A stretch of DNA of 64,000 nucleotides from Stieleria marina (GTDB lineage Bacteria > Planctomycetota > Planctomycetia > Pirellulales > Pirellulaceae): assembly GCA_007741555.1 (NCBI GenBank), contig CP036526.1:1860001-1924000 (forward strand). Reading direction: 5' to 3'. Each line of letters begins with the position of its first letter. Within the stretch, counting starts at the first letter, position 1. Below are positions 54,409 to 63,856 of this stretch, one piece after another. Under the pieces are notes generated by a model that was not told the DNA's origin, did no database searches, and saw nothing but the letters and a program-made list of their open reading frames with translations. The translations under genes were made by a program, and so were the position numbers.

Positions 54409-55695
54409 ATGAAACTCATCACTAAACGACCGAGAACCGGCTCCAATCGGCTGGCACCTAACCATTGTGGTTTCACGTTGGTTGAGTTGCTGATCGTCAT
54501 TGCATTGCTGGGACTATTGGCGGGGATGGTTAGCGCGTCTTATCAGGGCGTTGCCAATGCCTCCCGTGAAGCTCGCACGCGATCGATCATTGCGACGATC
54601 GATAGTGTGATTCAGGAAAAGTACGAATCGTACAAGTACCGACCATTGCCAGTCGAAATTCCGGACATGTTTCAGCCAGGAAACCAGACAGGCACAGAGG
54701 TCGGGTTTGAAACATTGGCAACCGAAGCGTCGCGAATACGTTTGATGATGAGTCGCGATCTACAGAAAATGGAAATGCCCGATCGTTGGTCCGACATTGT
54801 CGTAGGAACCGGCGATCCAGTCCGGCTTCGAGCGGCAGTCAGTCCCGTGGTGACAGTTGGCGGCAATGTTGTGGGAGCACGTAGTAGTCCGGCAAGCCGG
54901 CGCATGATGAACGTCAGCTGGTTTGGTATCGACAGGGTCAACACAAATACGGCTGATTCGGCGAACGTCCCGAGTCAGCTGGCGGCATACCGAAGTCGTG
55001 TGACGACGGTTCCTACGGTTGAACATCAAGGCGCCGAATGCTTGTTTCTGATCATGTCAACCAGTTTTGTCGGCGGGACGCCAGCAATCGATGCGATTCC
55101 GGATACCAATATCGGTGATACCGATGGCGATCTCATGCCAGAGATTCTTGACGGCTGGGGACGCCCGTTGATGTTCGTGCGTTGGCCGGTTGGATATGTC
55201 GATCCAAGCGGAGTTGTTGATCGAACAACGGCGGATGATTTTGATTTGTTTCGTAGCGATTACGCCTATGCAGACACGGGCTCCCCACCGGTTAGTTCGG
55301 CGCAAGCCACCAGTGTCGAAGGTGGGGGAAAGGTCCGACCTTGGTCAATTCGTCCTTTGATTGCGTCAGCCGGTTCCGATGGTGAATTTGGCATTTCCGC
55401 CAATCCTTGGAATTCAGCGTCCGAGTTGACCGCGTTTGATTACCGCAGCCAATGGGGATGGGCGGTCGATGCGGATCACTATGGTTCGGAGTTGCCGGGG
55501 CGTGGCGCTGGAATTGGTGCTGCGACGCACACAACGCATCCGTTTCCTGACCCTTATTTGCGTAACTTCGTCGCCAACAATCAGAGCAGCGGCGTTTTCG
55601 TTGGTCGCTTGCCTGGCCAGGTGCTGCCAACATCAACCGCTTTGGAAGATCGCGTTGACAACATGACCAACTATGACCTGCAGGCGGACAACTAA
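54409..55695 (+). CDS. Oversized pseudopilin, second GspG/H-like
   Basis: This 428-residue protein has a 21-residue leader ending in CG, then FTLVELLIVIALLGLLAG with Gly at -1 and Glu at +5, so it is a prepilin peptidase substrate. The remainder is a large exported domain with YRPLPVEIPDMF and LDGWGRPLMFVRWPVGY; the GWGRPL segment is like the GWG-P loops of GspG-type subunits. It is far longer than any standard pseudopilin. It follows the first pseudopilin after 54 bases and overlaps the next gene by one base. Confidence 0.88.
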   Translation: MKLITKRPRTGSNRLAPNHCGFTLVELLIVIALLGLLAGMVSASYQGVANASREARTRSIIATIDSVIQEKYESYKYRPLPVEIPDMFQPGNQTGTEVGFETLATEASRIRLMMSRDLQKMEMPDRWSDIVVGTGDPVRLRAAVSPVVTVGGNVVGARSSPASRRMMNVSWFGIDRVNTNTADSANVPSQLAAYRSRVTTVPTVEHQGAECLFLIMSTSFVGGTPAIDAIPDTNIGDTDGDLMPEILDGWGRPLMFVRWPVGYVDPSGVVDRTTADDFDLFRSDYAYADTGSPPVSSAQATSVEGGGKVRPWSIRPLIASAGSDGEFGISANPWNSASELTAFDYRSQWGWAVDADHYGSELPGRGAGIGAATHTTHPFPDPYLRNFVANNQSSGVFVGRLPGQVLPTSTALEDRVDNMTNYDLQADN

Positions 55696-57032
55696 TGTTG
55701 ATTCACGGCAAAACAAACTCGCGTCGAATCTCGTCGGATCGTCCAGCGTTCACGCTAGTTGAGATCTTGATCGTGTTGTCCATTTTTTCGGTACTGGCCG
55801 CAATCTCCTTACCGTTGGTGAGGAGCTTGGTGTCAGAACAGAAAGGTGCAAACACATCCCGTTCGATTTCGGCCTTTATCGACGCTACGCGGCGTCGTGC
55901 GATCGCAGAGGGCCGCCCCATGGGGGTATTGGTCGAACGTCTCACTCGTGATGACGGTCCGCTTAGTCCAGACCGTGGTGCATCGCTACGCGTTCGGCAA
56001 CTTGTTGGAGTGCCGTCCTATGCGGGCGAAAGCTCCAATTCGTTTGCCGAACTCAAAGCCGACAGCAATTGGCCAGCCGTCGGCCACGTCACTCGCCCCA
56101 ATACGGGCGATCCAGATCCAGATCCACTGAAAATCGACACGGCCGTTTTCAATGCCAGCGACAATCAACTTTTGTTTCTGAGCGCGAGGATGATTGCAAA
56201 TTCGGAACTGAACCCTCCGGTCGCGATCAATGATCCGATCGAATTTCCGGGCGGTCGAATTGCTCGGATTGGACGATTGATCGCGTTCGTCGACGGGGGC
56301 GTCGACCGAGTCAAAGTTAACTTTGATTTAGAGGATTCTGCGGCCTTCAATTCGTCGACAGGACAGTCGACGGATCGATTTCCCGCAACCAATCACATCG
56401 TCAAACGGCCAGCGCGAAGCGCTGGCGTGGTCGTGATTGATTCCAACGGATTCGTGGTTGACTTGGCAAATGCTGGGCCAGACGGAGCAATCGGAACGGC
56501 AGACGATGTGGTTCAGAAAACAACCTACAAAATTCATCGTCGGCCAGCCCGATCGACGACCGCACCGCTGGATCTGCCGCGAGGCTTGGCGATCGATTTG
56601 AATTACTCGGGCATGGGGGCGTTTGGAAATCAATTCGCACCGGTTCCCAGTGCGGCTACCCCCGGGCTGTCGATTTTCAATAACCACATCTCGATTACTT
56701 TCAGCGCGGATGGTCGGGTATCACAGGTCAACAATGCGGCTGGTGTGTCGCTCAAACCAAGCGGTCTGATCTTCTTGTGCCTCGGTACCACCGACGGACT
56801 GCGCAGCGATTCGCTTTTGAGCAATGACGAACGTGCTCCCGCAAACTTAATGGATTTGCAGTCGATTTGGATTGTCATCAATCCAAGTACGGGACGGGTT
56901 GTGTCGTCGCCATTTGCATCGGTAGCTCCATCGACAGCAACCATTACCGATCCGGCGGATGCCGCATTGGCTCCAGCGATCAATCAAGCACGGTTCTTCG
57001 CGTTTTTATCCGATACGGTGGATGACAAATGA
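55695..57032 (+). CDS. Oversized pseudopilin, GspH-like
   Basis: This 445-residue protein starts at an ATG overlapping the preceding stop (TAATG). An 18-residue leader ends in Ala, not Gly, followed by FTLVEILIVLSIFSVLAA with Glu at +5. The early region SRSISAFIDATRRRAIAEGRP matches the GspH pattern (short helix, then a strand with A...GRP), given here in part. The large C-terminal domain has no close relative I recognise. It overlaps the next gene by four bases (ATGA), so translation is coupled along the pseudopilin series. Confidence 0.86.
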   Translation: MLIHGKTNSRRISSDRPAFTLVEILIVLSIFSVLAAISLPLVRSLVSEQKGANTSRSISAFIDATRRRAIAEGRPMGVLVERLTRDDGPLSPDRGASLRVRQLVGVPSYAGESSNSFAELKADSNWPAVGHVTRPNTGDPDPDPLKIDTAVFNASDNQLLFLSARMIANSELNPPVAINDPIEFPGGRIARIGRLIAFVDGGVDRVKVNFDLEDSAAFNSSTGQSTDRFPATNHIVKRPARSAGVVVIDSNGFVVDLANAGPDGAIGTADDVVQKTTYKIHRRPARSTTAPLDLPRGLAIDLNYSGMGAFGNQFAPVPSAATPGLSIFNNHISITFSADGRVSQVNNAAGVSLKPSGLIFLCLGTTDGLRSDSLLSNDERAPANLMDLQSIWIVINPSTGRVVSSPFASVAPSTATITDPADAALAPAINQARFFAFLSDTVDDK

Positions 57033-58279
57033 TTCAGTCTTTAACGAACACCATGAAATATCGCATGCGTCGCGCCGTAACTCTGATCGAGGTCATCTTT
57101 TCGGTTGGCGTTGTGCTGGTCGGATTGCTAGGGCTGTTGTCGGTGCTGCCGCTGGCAGGACGCCGCGCGGACGATTCGATCAGTCTCAATAGCGGAGCGG
57201 CACTGGCTGAATCGGTTTTTGATGAATTGGTCGCACACAAATTTATGTCAAACGGTCAGCTGCGACGGTTCGACTACACGACGGTGACTTCGGCTGTCGA
57301 CAGCAACAGTTCGTTTATCATCGACCCCATGTTCTGTTCGGGCTATGAACAGAGCGAAGGCAACCTGACGACGACGACACTCCCGGCCACACCAAACGGT
57401 TACGATCAAAAAGCGTTTCCCTACTACAAGCAAATTCATCACCCGTACATCGATCCACTTTCCGGTTCGTCGTCCACGTGGCCTGCTCTGCAACCACGAA
57501 TGGATCGCGTAGGGATCGCGAGCCCGTTTTCGTCTCCGACGATTCCTGTTGATGGTTCGGGCGATCCCATTGGGCCTGCGTTTGTCGATGTCGAACAAGC
57601 ACTTCGAATCGTCGAAAGCCCCGATGACCTTTGGATTGTTCGGCCAAGCGATCGATCGCAGCCAGCGACGTTCAAAGCTTTGCAAGGTACATCGGGCGGA
57701 CTTGCGTACGGCAAGCGTGTTCCCGATAGCGTGTTCTCTTGGGTTGCCACAGTGAATCCGCTCCCTGACGGTGCGTATGCGTCCGTCTCGGTCGTCATCA
57801 TCAAAGATCGGGAGCGTAGCTTCGTTGCCCCGCAGATAAACACCGGTGCCAACAGTGTGGAGGACAACGCTTTAGGTGAACGTGTCGCCTATATCAACTA
57901 CGCGTCGGGGTTTCGTGGCGGTGCCGGTGGAGTGGTTCATTTAAACAGCTCAACAGCAACAGTATCACGCGTCCGCTCCAACGATTGGGTCATGCTCTCT
58001 CGCAATACGGGAACGGAGACATTCCACCGATGGTATCGCGTTGTTGGGATTGATGGAAAAGCGACCGAGATTCAGCAGCCTGATCCGGTCAATCCAACCA
58101 ACAACATTGTCGTGTGGCAGCACAAGGCTCTTCTGGATGGTCCCGACTGGATCTTTGGACACGAAGATGATGCGAGTGCCGGATCTCGTGCTTTGGCATT
58201 AGCCAATAACACCTACGTAACGCTGGTGCAAGGCGTTGTGTCAGTCACTGAGCGGACGATTTTGCTTTCTGACTTATAG
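57029..58279 (+). CDS. Oversized pseudopilin, GspI/PilV-like
   Basis: This 416-residue protein has the leader MIQSLTNTMKYRMRRA, followed by VTLIEVIFSVGVVLVGLL. The -1 residue is Ala, +1 is Val, and Glu is at +5. The GVVLVGLLGLLSVLPLAGRR pattern after the cleavage site resembles GspI or PilV minor pseudopilins (FTLLEVLVALAIFA-type family), though the body is three times longer than GspI. It probably belongs to the tip complex with the next two genes. It overlaps the upstream gene by four bases. Confidence 0.84.
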   Translation: MIQSLTNTMKYRMRRAVTLIEVIFSVGVVLVGLLGLLSVLPLAGRRADDSISLNSGAALAESVFDELVAHKFMSNGQLRRFDYTTVTSAVDSNSSFIIDPMFCSGYEQSEGNLTTTTLPATPNGYDQKAFPYYKQIHHPYIDPLSGSSSTWPALQPRMDRVGIASPFSSPTIPVDGSGDPIGPAFVDVEQALRIVESPDDLWIVRPSDRSQPATFKALQGTSGGLAYGKRVPDSVFSWVATVNPLPDGAYASVSVVIIKDRERSFVAPQINTGANSVEDNALGERVAYINYASGFRGGAGGVVHLNSSTATVSRVRSNDWVMLSRNTGTETFHRWYRVVGIDGKATEIQQPDPVNPTNNIVVWQHKALLDGPDWIFGHEDDASAGSRALALANNTYVTLVQGVVSVTERTILLSDL

Positions 58280-58351
58280 CCTATTCACTGCGTTTTTTGA
58301 TTTCGCCTCGCAATTCTTCTCTTCATTGCTTTCGCTCAGCGAGTTCCCATT

Positions 58352-61300
58352 ATGAACCGCCATTCACTTTTCTTCCGTCAACCAAAGTTCGCCACAGCGC
58401 CACGTCGCTCGGGCATCATTCTTTTGGTTGTGTTGACCAGTCTGACATTCTTCAGCTTGCTGGTTGTGACGTACCTGGTGTTCAGCAGCCAATCGCGCCA
58501 GTCGGCGTTTGCAATGAACATCCGGACGACAAGGTCGCCCGATGTGAATGAACTGATAGAGCAGGCGATGCTGACATTGGTGCGCGGACCTAGCGATCCC
58601 AATAGTCCTTTTCGTGGTGAAAGCCTGCTGGACGATTATTGGGGGGGCGATGGTGTCAATATGCGAGCGCATCACGTCAATAGTTTTGCGGTTGGCCCTT
58701 TTAATTTGGGGAAAGGATTTGTTCGCTTTCCTGCCGTTCGGCAAACGGCAACACCGACTCGCGCGTTTGCCCTCTACATCGCTGACGATTTGATGACCGG
58801 ACGGTACATCACGTTTAGGCAAGGGCCGCTTGCCAATCGTACCTTTCGGGTAGTCAAGTCGATCTACGACCCTGGCGCTCCGTTGGCTGTTCCGCCGTTG
58901 CCGGCCTACGACAATCTGTACATTGAGCTCGAGAGTAAAGATTGGGATCCGTCAGGCAATGTGTTGATCCAGTCTCTTTTCTACCGTAACCCATCGGACC
59001 TCACGTCTGGCGGCTACGCTTTTCGGCTCAACGGTGTGCCGCAAAATTCACCGGGAGTTGGACTCAGCGGCGGTAACCTTGATGCGACTGTTGCTACTGC
59101 GTCGATGCAACAAGGACGTGGCTTCGCTGACTTGCCTGTTTCACTTCAGCCAAATCATCTTCCTCAATTGGGAGCGACATTCGACAAACTAACTACATCG
59201 CCAGGATTTGACGAAGCCTACGATGCTCCTGATGCTCAGAACTGGTTTCTCGCATTTCGTCATCCTGATGGGACCGTTATCCCGTCGTTTCATCGTCCTT
59301 CGGTGATCAACTACATCCTGAATGAAATGGATTGGTCGTCTGCGACAGATGTCGATTTTGCGGATGTGGTTGCTAGTTTGGCCAGAAGCACCATGCGGCC
59401 GTTGCCCATCGCAGCAGGTCAGTTTGATGCAGGTACACCCAGCCCAGCGGTGAATCCTCGCTTCACAGGAGGCAACGCAAACTTCGCATTGCGAACGCCC
59501 TTGTTGATGCGGCAAGCCGGTGGTGCAGCGCGGTTAGATCAAGTCGCCAAAGCGTTAATCAACGATTTTGATGTCGACAACGACGGCGATGGTCAACCTG
59601 ACAGCATTTGGATTGACATTGGTTTGCCGCAGATCACATCACCCGAAGGCAAGCTGATTCAGCCTCTTGTCGCGGTCATGATCGAAGACCTCTCAGGGCG
59701 TTTGAATCTGAATGCGATCGGAAATTCACAACTGAATTCGATCACTGCGGGTGTGCGAAACAACCCAAATGCAATGTGGGCCGGGACGCGAAATGTTTTC
59801 CAATCAGTCGCGAATCGCAGAAATGCGTTTCGAGGCATTGGATACGGACCTGCGGATATTATGTTGCCGACGCTTTCGACCGGCAGTGGGCTGATCACCA
59901 ACGGTAATGTTCTGCAAGACATTGCGCGTTTGCTAGGTGATCGATACGGCGCTGACGCAATGCCTGGTGCGGATTCGAACGCGTTTAACACAGTAGCCGT
60001 TGATGCGTTGGATACTATTCGTCATGGCTACCGTCCGGTTCAACACACGGGGCGATCCGGTTTTGGTCGTTCGCAGGATCCGTTTGGCCGAGGCGGAATC
60101 GGAATTGGACGTGGCGGAGATTTAGTGGCCTCTGATTCTGGAGTAATCGTTAGCACCACTCCTGCTTCCTACGTCAATGAAAGTTACAACGATCCCTACG
60201 AAATGGACCCAGCGGCCAAATTAGGTCAGGATGCCCCTTTCACGTTCGCTGAACTAGAAACCATTCTTCGATCGAATGACTTTAGCTCTGAATTATTACC
60301 CCAAGAACTTCGTGACCGACTGCTACGGCTGTTGTCGCTCGCTCCTGAATACAGCCGAGTGGTAACGACGGCAAGCGTTTCCCATGACGGTCCGCCGACG
60401 CTAGGCGAATCGACTGCCTTGATCGGTTTCTTGGAACGTGCGCAGGACCTTGCGACAGCGCAACTAACGCCCCCGGCGACTGCACCTTTTTTAACGCCGG
60501 CGCAAATTCCTGAAGTGGTACCGGCCGAATTTCGACTCGGTCGCAAAATCGATGTGAATCGATCCTTCGGAAATCGAGTCGATGACAACGGCAACACGAT
60601 CATCGACGAGCCGGGTGAGGTTTTCAGCGAAACCAATTCCGTCGGTACCGTTGCAAATCAAGCTGTTCCGGTTGGCTTTCAAACTTCCTTGCCTCTGTCA
60701 CAGCCCACTTATCAAGCTGATTCGACGACCGCCTCGAGCGGCCGTGATCTGCTGGCACGGAATCTTTACGTTTTGATGCGTCTGCTAATCGACGACGGAT
60801 TTGATTTTCCATCGGTGACAGGGACAGCGTTTTCAGCTGCGGACGCCGATGCGTACAAGGCTCGTCGGCTTGCCCAGTGGGCGGTCAATGTCGTGGACTA
60901 TCGCGACCCAGATGCGATCATGACTCGCTTTGTGTTTGACCCCAATCCATTTGACGGTTGGAACCCCGGGGCGGCAACTGTCGAAAACACCGTTTGGGGT
61001 GTCGAGGCGCCTGCGTTGTTGTTCAGCGAAAGTCTTGCTTTGCATGACACAAGACTCAACGACGGTACTGACGACAACGGTGGTGGCGACGACAAGATGA
61101 GTGGCGACGCCGATTCAGACCAAGTTCGTATTCCACAGGGATCATTGTTTTTGGAATTGGTTTGCGCCCACCCAACGATTTCGTCGCTCGCTGCTGTTCC
61201 GCCGAATCCTCCGATCACAGACGAATCGGCTCAGCCAAGTTTTCCGCAGGAACTATACGACGCATCTGGAGCCCTGGATCTACTGAAAGCGAATCCCAAC

Positions 61301-63856
61301 GATCTGCCGGTATGGCGAATCGCGATCAGCGAGCCACATGCAATCGGTACTGGAAAAGAGAATTTGGATCCGATGACGCTCCGTGATGCCGAGCCTGATT
61401 TTGCTGCTCTTGCACCAGAGTCATTGCAGGATCGAGAAATCGATGCGTCGCTGGGGGCTGGCAATGGATTGGATTTGGAGCGGTTTATCTTTTTTCGTCA
61501 CTTCGACAATCAGCAAGACATTCGAGACTTGATCACCAATTCGGGCATTACCGATATGGGCTCAAATGAAGTGTTCTTTACGCCCAATTCAGATTTGCGT
61601 CTGGGCAACGCGATGAACGTTACGAAAACGTTGTTGCCAGGACAGTACATGGCGATTGCACCAAGGAAGAAAACCCACCTCGGTTCCAAGGAGGTTCCGT
61701 TGGGGACTTTCCCAGGAGCTCCAAGCCAACAGCGTTTTGAAGTGGATGCCACTCAAGGCGTCGTGCAATTTGAACAGGGAATTGCTGCGTCCAACATGGG
61801 ATTGGGGGCGCGAACAACACCTGACTTTGGTGCCGCTGAAAACTACACACCTGCTCTCCCATTGATCATCGGGACATTTCGTCCAGATACTTGGCCGATC
61901 GCAACGTTCGAGGATGGATATGTGGGGCTGAACGTGTCGGAGCCTTTGCCTCGCGACGAATTGGGTAATGCAACTTACTATCCGCAGCCGCTAACCACCT
62001 ACAATGATTCGACGCTGGACAACGACGGCGATGGCAACCCTGACTACGAGCTTTTGGATGCCTATTTCAATTACAGCGATCCCAGCACGTCGTCGCGGGA
62101 TACACCACTCGACTTGACGTATGGAATCATCCCTACAGTTGGAGGTGGTGCTGAACCTGACCTAGGCACGATTCCCCAGTTTAGAACCGCTTATCTTCAG
62201 CGATTGGCTGACCCTACCCTTCCCTACAATGTCGTCACAAATCCGTACCGCACAGTTGACTTGATTTCAATCGATCTGACAGTTTTTACGGGTGAAGACC
62301 GAGACGAGAACATCAATACTGGCGGAGCAAGTTACGCCACCAGTTCTCGGCAGCGAAACGGTTTCATTCGCACTTTTGATTCCGGCGGGACTTCATCAAC
62401 AACAGCCGCTGGCGCGCTTTTCTCCTACGAAACGGCGCCAACTGTATCTGCCGGAACGACTCTGACCAGTGATGATTATTTTTCGTTCTCAGGAACAAGC
62501 CCATTTATTCAGAACTCCCTTAGCTTTTTGAATACGGCGACAACCGGAGCACTCAATCGCGGCGATATAAACAACGTGGTTGATAGGCGCAACGGACGCA
62601 GTAACCCCGGCTTTGTAGGGTTCCAGCCAAGCATTGGCAGTCAAAGTCCGGCCGGTGTGACAACGAACGATCGCAACTTGCCGATCCAGCCTTTTTCGTT
62701 GCATCCATGGCTGAATCGACCGTTTGCTTCGCATCTTGAACTGATGATGGTGCCCGCCTGTTCTCAGACGCGGCTCTTAGAAGAGTACACGCACAACCTG
62801 GGTGGCGATCCTGATGTATACCCCGATACAGCAGGCTCTGGTGCGGATGATCCTGTCGTGTTCAATGCTCCTTTTCGGCACTTGTTGAATTTCTTCCACA
62901 GCAGTGATGAAGGCTCTTCGGTTGCTGAGTTCGGTCGCTTGTTTGATTTCGTTCATACGCTTCCTCGTTTTCGAGGCGAAGTCGACATGATCACACCAGC
63001 CCAGCTAGCGGGAGGCACCACGGCCCAGCAAGCCGAACTGGCTCGCATGAGGACGCTGCTTGCGCCGCCATTTAATTTCTCTTACGACAATCTGCGTCAA
63101 GGCCGTGTGAACTTGAACACCCTGGCTGAATTTCAAGTTTGGGCGGGGCTGATGCAGGGCCATTTGAATGATCCCGAGTTCACGTCACCCGCCTTGGCCG
63201 GCGGAGTGTTGTCGTTTGAAAGTTTTCTGTTGAATCGAAGAGGCTATGCCGTTGGAACGACGCCAAGCGCGTTTGTAAACGCACCACGACCAACCACTGG
63301 CTACAACTACAATCCGAATAAATTTGATCCGCGGTTTCCCACTCAGTTTGCCGGCGTCTACAAACCCGGAACCGATGCGATCTACGCTCCATTGCTTCGC
63401 TCGGCAGCAGACACCGACTTACTCCGCAGGAGGGAAGTAAACGGCACAGTACTGCGAGGGTCTGGAACCGTGGATACAAGTGATCCTGCTGCTGGCCCAC
63501 CGACGACCGCACAAATGTTTGTTCGCAGCGCGACACAGGCTCCGCTTCCGACGTCGGCAACAGAGCTGCATATGAATCGAGATCGCAACCCGTTCATTCG
63601 CTATCAGACGGCGATGAGGATGCCTAACTTGGCATCTAATAATTCGCAGATGTTTTTGATGCGAATGAAAATGGGTTTCTTTGAAGTCGACGCTGGAAAC
63701 ATTGACAGCGTGGGAGCGGAATACAAAGCGGATGTCGGCCAGAGTGATCGTTATGGCGCGATGTTCATTATCGACCGTTCGCGACCGGTTGGGTTTTCTC
63801 CCGGTCAAGATTTGAACGTTCGCGAAACTATCGTTTTTGAGAGTTATGACCAATGA
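58352..63856 (+). CDS. Giant GspK-like minor pseudopilin
   Basis: This 1834-residue protein is about five times the usual GspK length. The 21-residue leader ends in RRSG, then IILLVVLTSLTFFSLLVV. Position +5 is Val rather than Glu, as in GspK, which caps the pseudopilus. Two GspK-like NLN motifs occur far apart: LSGRLNLNAIG near residue 450 and QGRVNLNTLAEFQVW near 1586. Acidic, possibly calcium-binding loops are DVDNDGDGQPD (about 409), DDNGNTIIDE (about 745), a DDNGGGDDK-containing stretch (about 910) and DNDGDGNPD (about 1226). The stop overlaps the next pseudopilin start (ATGA). It should be membrane-anchored with a very large exported domain. Confidence 0.85.
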   Translation: MNRHSLFFRQPKFATAPRRSGIILLVVLTSLTFFSLLVVTYLVFSSQSRQSAFAMNIRTTRSPDVNELIEQAMLTLVRGPSDPNSPFRGESLLDDYWGGDGVNMRAHHVNSFAVGPFNLGKGFVRFPAVRQTATPTRAFALYIADDLMTGRYITFRQGPLANRTFRVVKSIYDPGAPLAVPPLPAYDNLYIELESKDWDPSGNVLIQSLFYRNPSDLTSGGYAFRLNGVPQNSPGVGLSGGNLDATVATASMQQGRGFADLPVSLQPNHLPQLGATFDKLTTSPGFDEAYDAPDAQNWFLAFRHPDGTVIPSFHRPSVINYILNEMDWSSATDVDFADVVASLARSTMRPLPIAAGQFDAGTPSPAVNPRFTGGNANFALRTPLLMRQAGGAARLDQVAKALINDFDVDNDGDGQPDSIWIDIGLPQITSPEGKLIQPLVAVMIEDLSGRLNLNAIGNSQLNSITAGVRNNPNAMWAGTRNVFQSVANRRNAFRGIGYGPADIMLPTLSTGSGLITNGNVLQDIARLLGDRYGADAMPGADSNAFNTVAVDALDTIRHGYRPVQHTGRSGFGRSQDPFGRGGIGIGRGGDLVASDSGVIVSTTPASYVNESYNDPYEMDPAAKLGQDAPFTFAELETILRSNDFSSELLPQELRDRLLRLLSLAPEYSRVVTTASVSHDGPPTLGESTALIGFLERAQDLATAQLTPPATAPFLTPAQIPEVVPAEFRLGRKIDVNRSFGNRVDDNGNTIIDEPGEVFSETNSVGTVANQAVPVGFQTSLPLSQPTYQADSTTASSGRDLLARNLYVLMRLLIDDGFDFPSVTGTAFSAADADAYKARRLAQWAVNVVDYRDPDAIMTRFVFDPNPFDGWNPGAATVENTVWGVEAPALLFSESLALHDTRLNDGTDDNGGGDDKMSGDADSDQVRIPQGSLFLELVCAHPTISSLAAVPPNPPITDESAQPSFPQELYDASGALDLLKANPNDLPVWRIAISEPHAIGTGKENLDPMTLRDAEPDFAALAPESLQDREIDASLGAGNGLDLERFIFFRHFDNQQDIRDLITNSGITDMGSNEVFFTPNSDLRLGNAMNVTKTLLPGQYMAIAPRKKTHLGSKEVPLGTFPGAPSQQRFEVDATQGVVQFEQGIAASNMGLGARTTPDFGAAENYTPALPLIIGTFRPDTWPIATFEDGYVGLNVSEPLPRDELGNATYYPQPLTTYNDSTLDNDGDGNPDYELLDAYFNYSDPSTSSRDTPLDLTYGIIPTVGGGAEPDLGTIPQFRTAYLQRLADPTLPYNVVTNPYRTVDLISIDLTVFTGEDRDENINTGGASYATSSRQRNGFIRTFDSGGTSSTTAAGALFSYETAPTVSAGTTLTSDDYFSFSGTSPFIQNSLSFLNTATTGALNRGDINNVVDRRNGRSNPGFVGFQPSIGSQSPAGVTTNDRNLPIQPFSLHPWLNRPFASHLELMMVPACSQTRLLEEYTHNLGGDPDVYPDTAGSGADDPVVFNAPFRHLLNFFHSSDEGSSVAEFGRLFDFVHTLPRFRGEVDMITPAQLAGGTTAQQAELARMRTLLAPPFNFSYDNLRQGRVNLNTLAEFQVWAGLMQGHLNDPEFTSPALAGGVLSFESFLLNRRGYAVGTTPSAFVNAPRPTTGYNYNPNKFDPRFPTQFAGVYKPGTDAIYAPLLRSAADTDLLRRREVNGTVLRGSGTVDTSDPAAGPPTTAQMFVRSATQAPLPTSATELHMNRDRNPFIRYQTAMRMPNLASNNSQMFLMRMKMGFFEVDAGNIDSVGAEYKADVGQSDRYGAMFIIDRSRPVGFSPGQDLNVRETIVFESYDQ

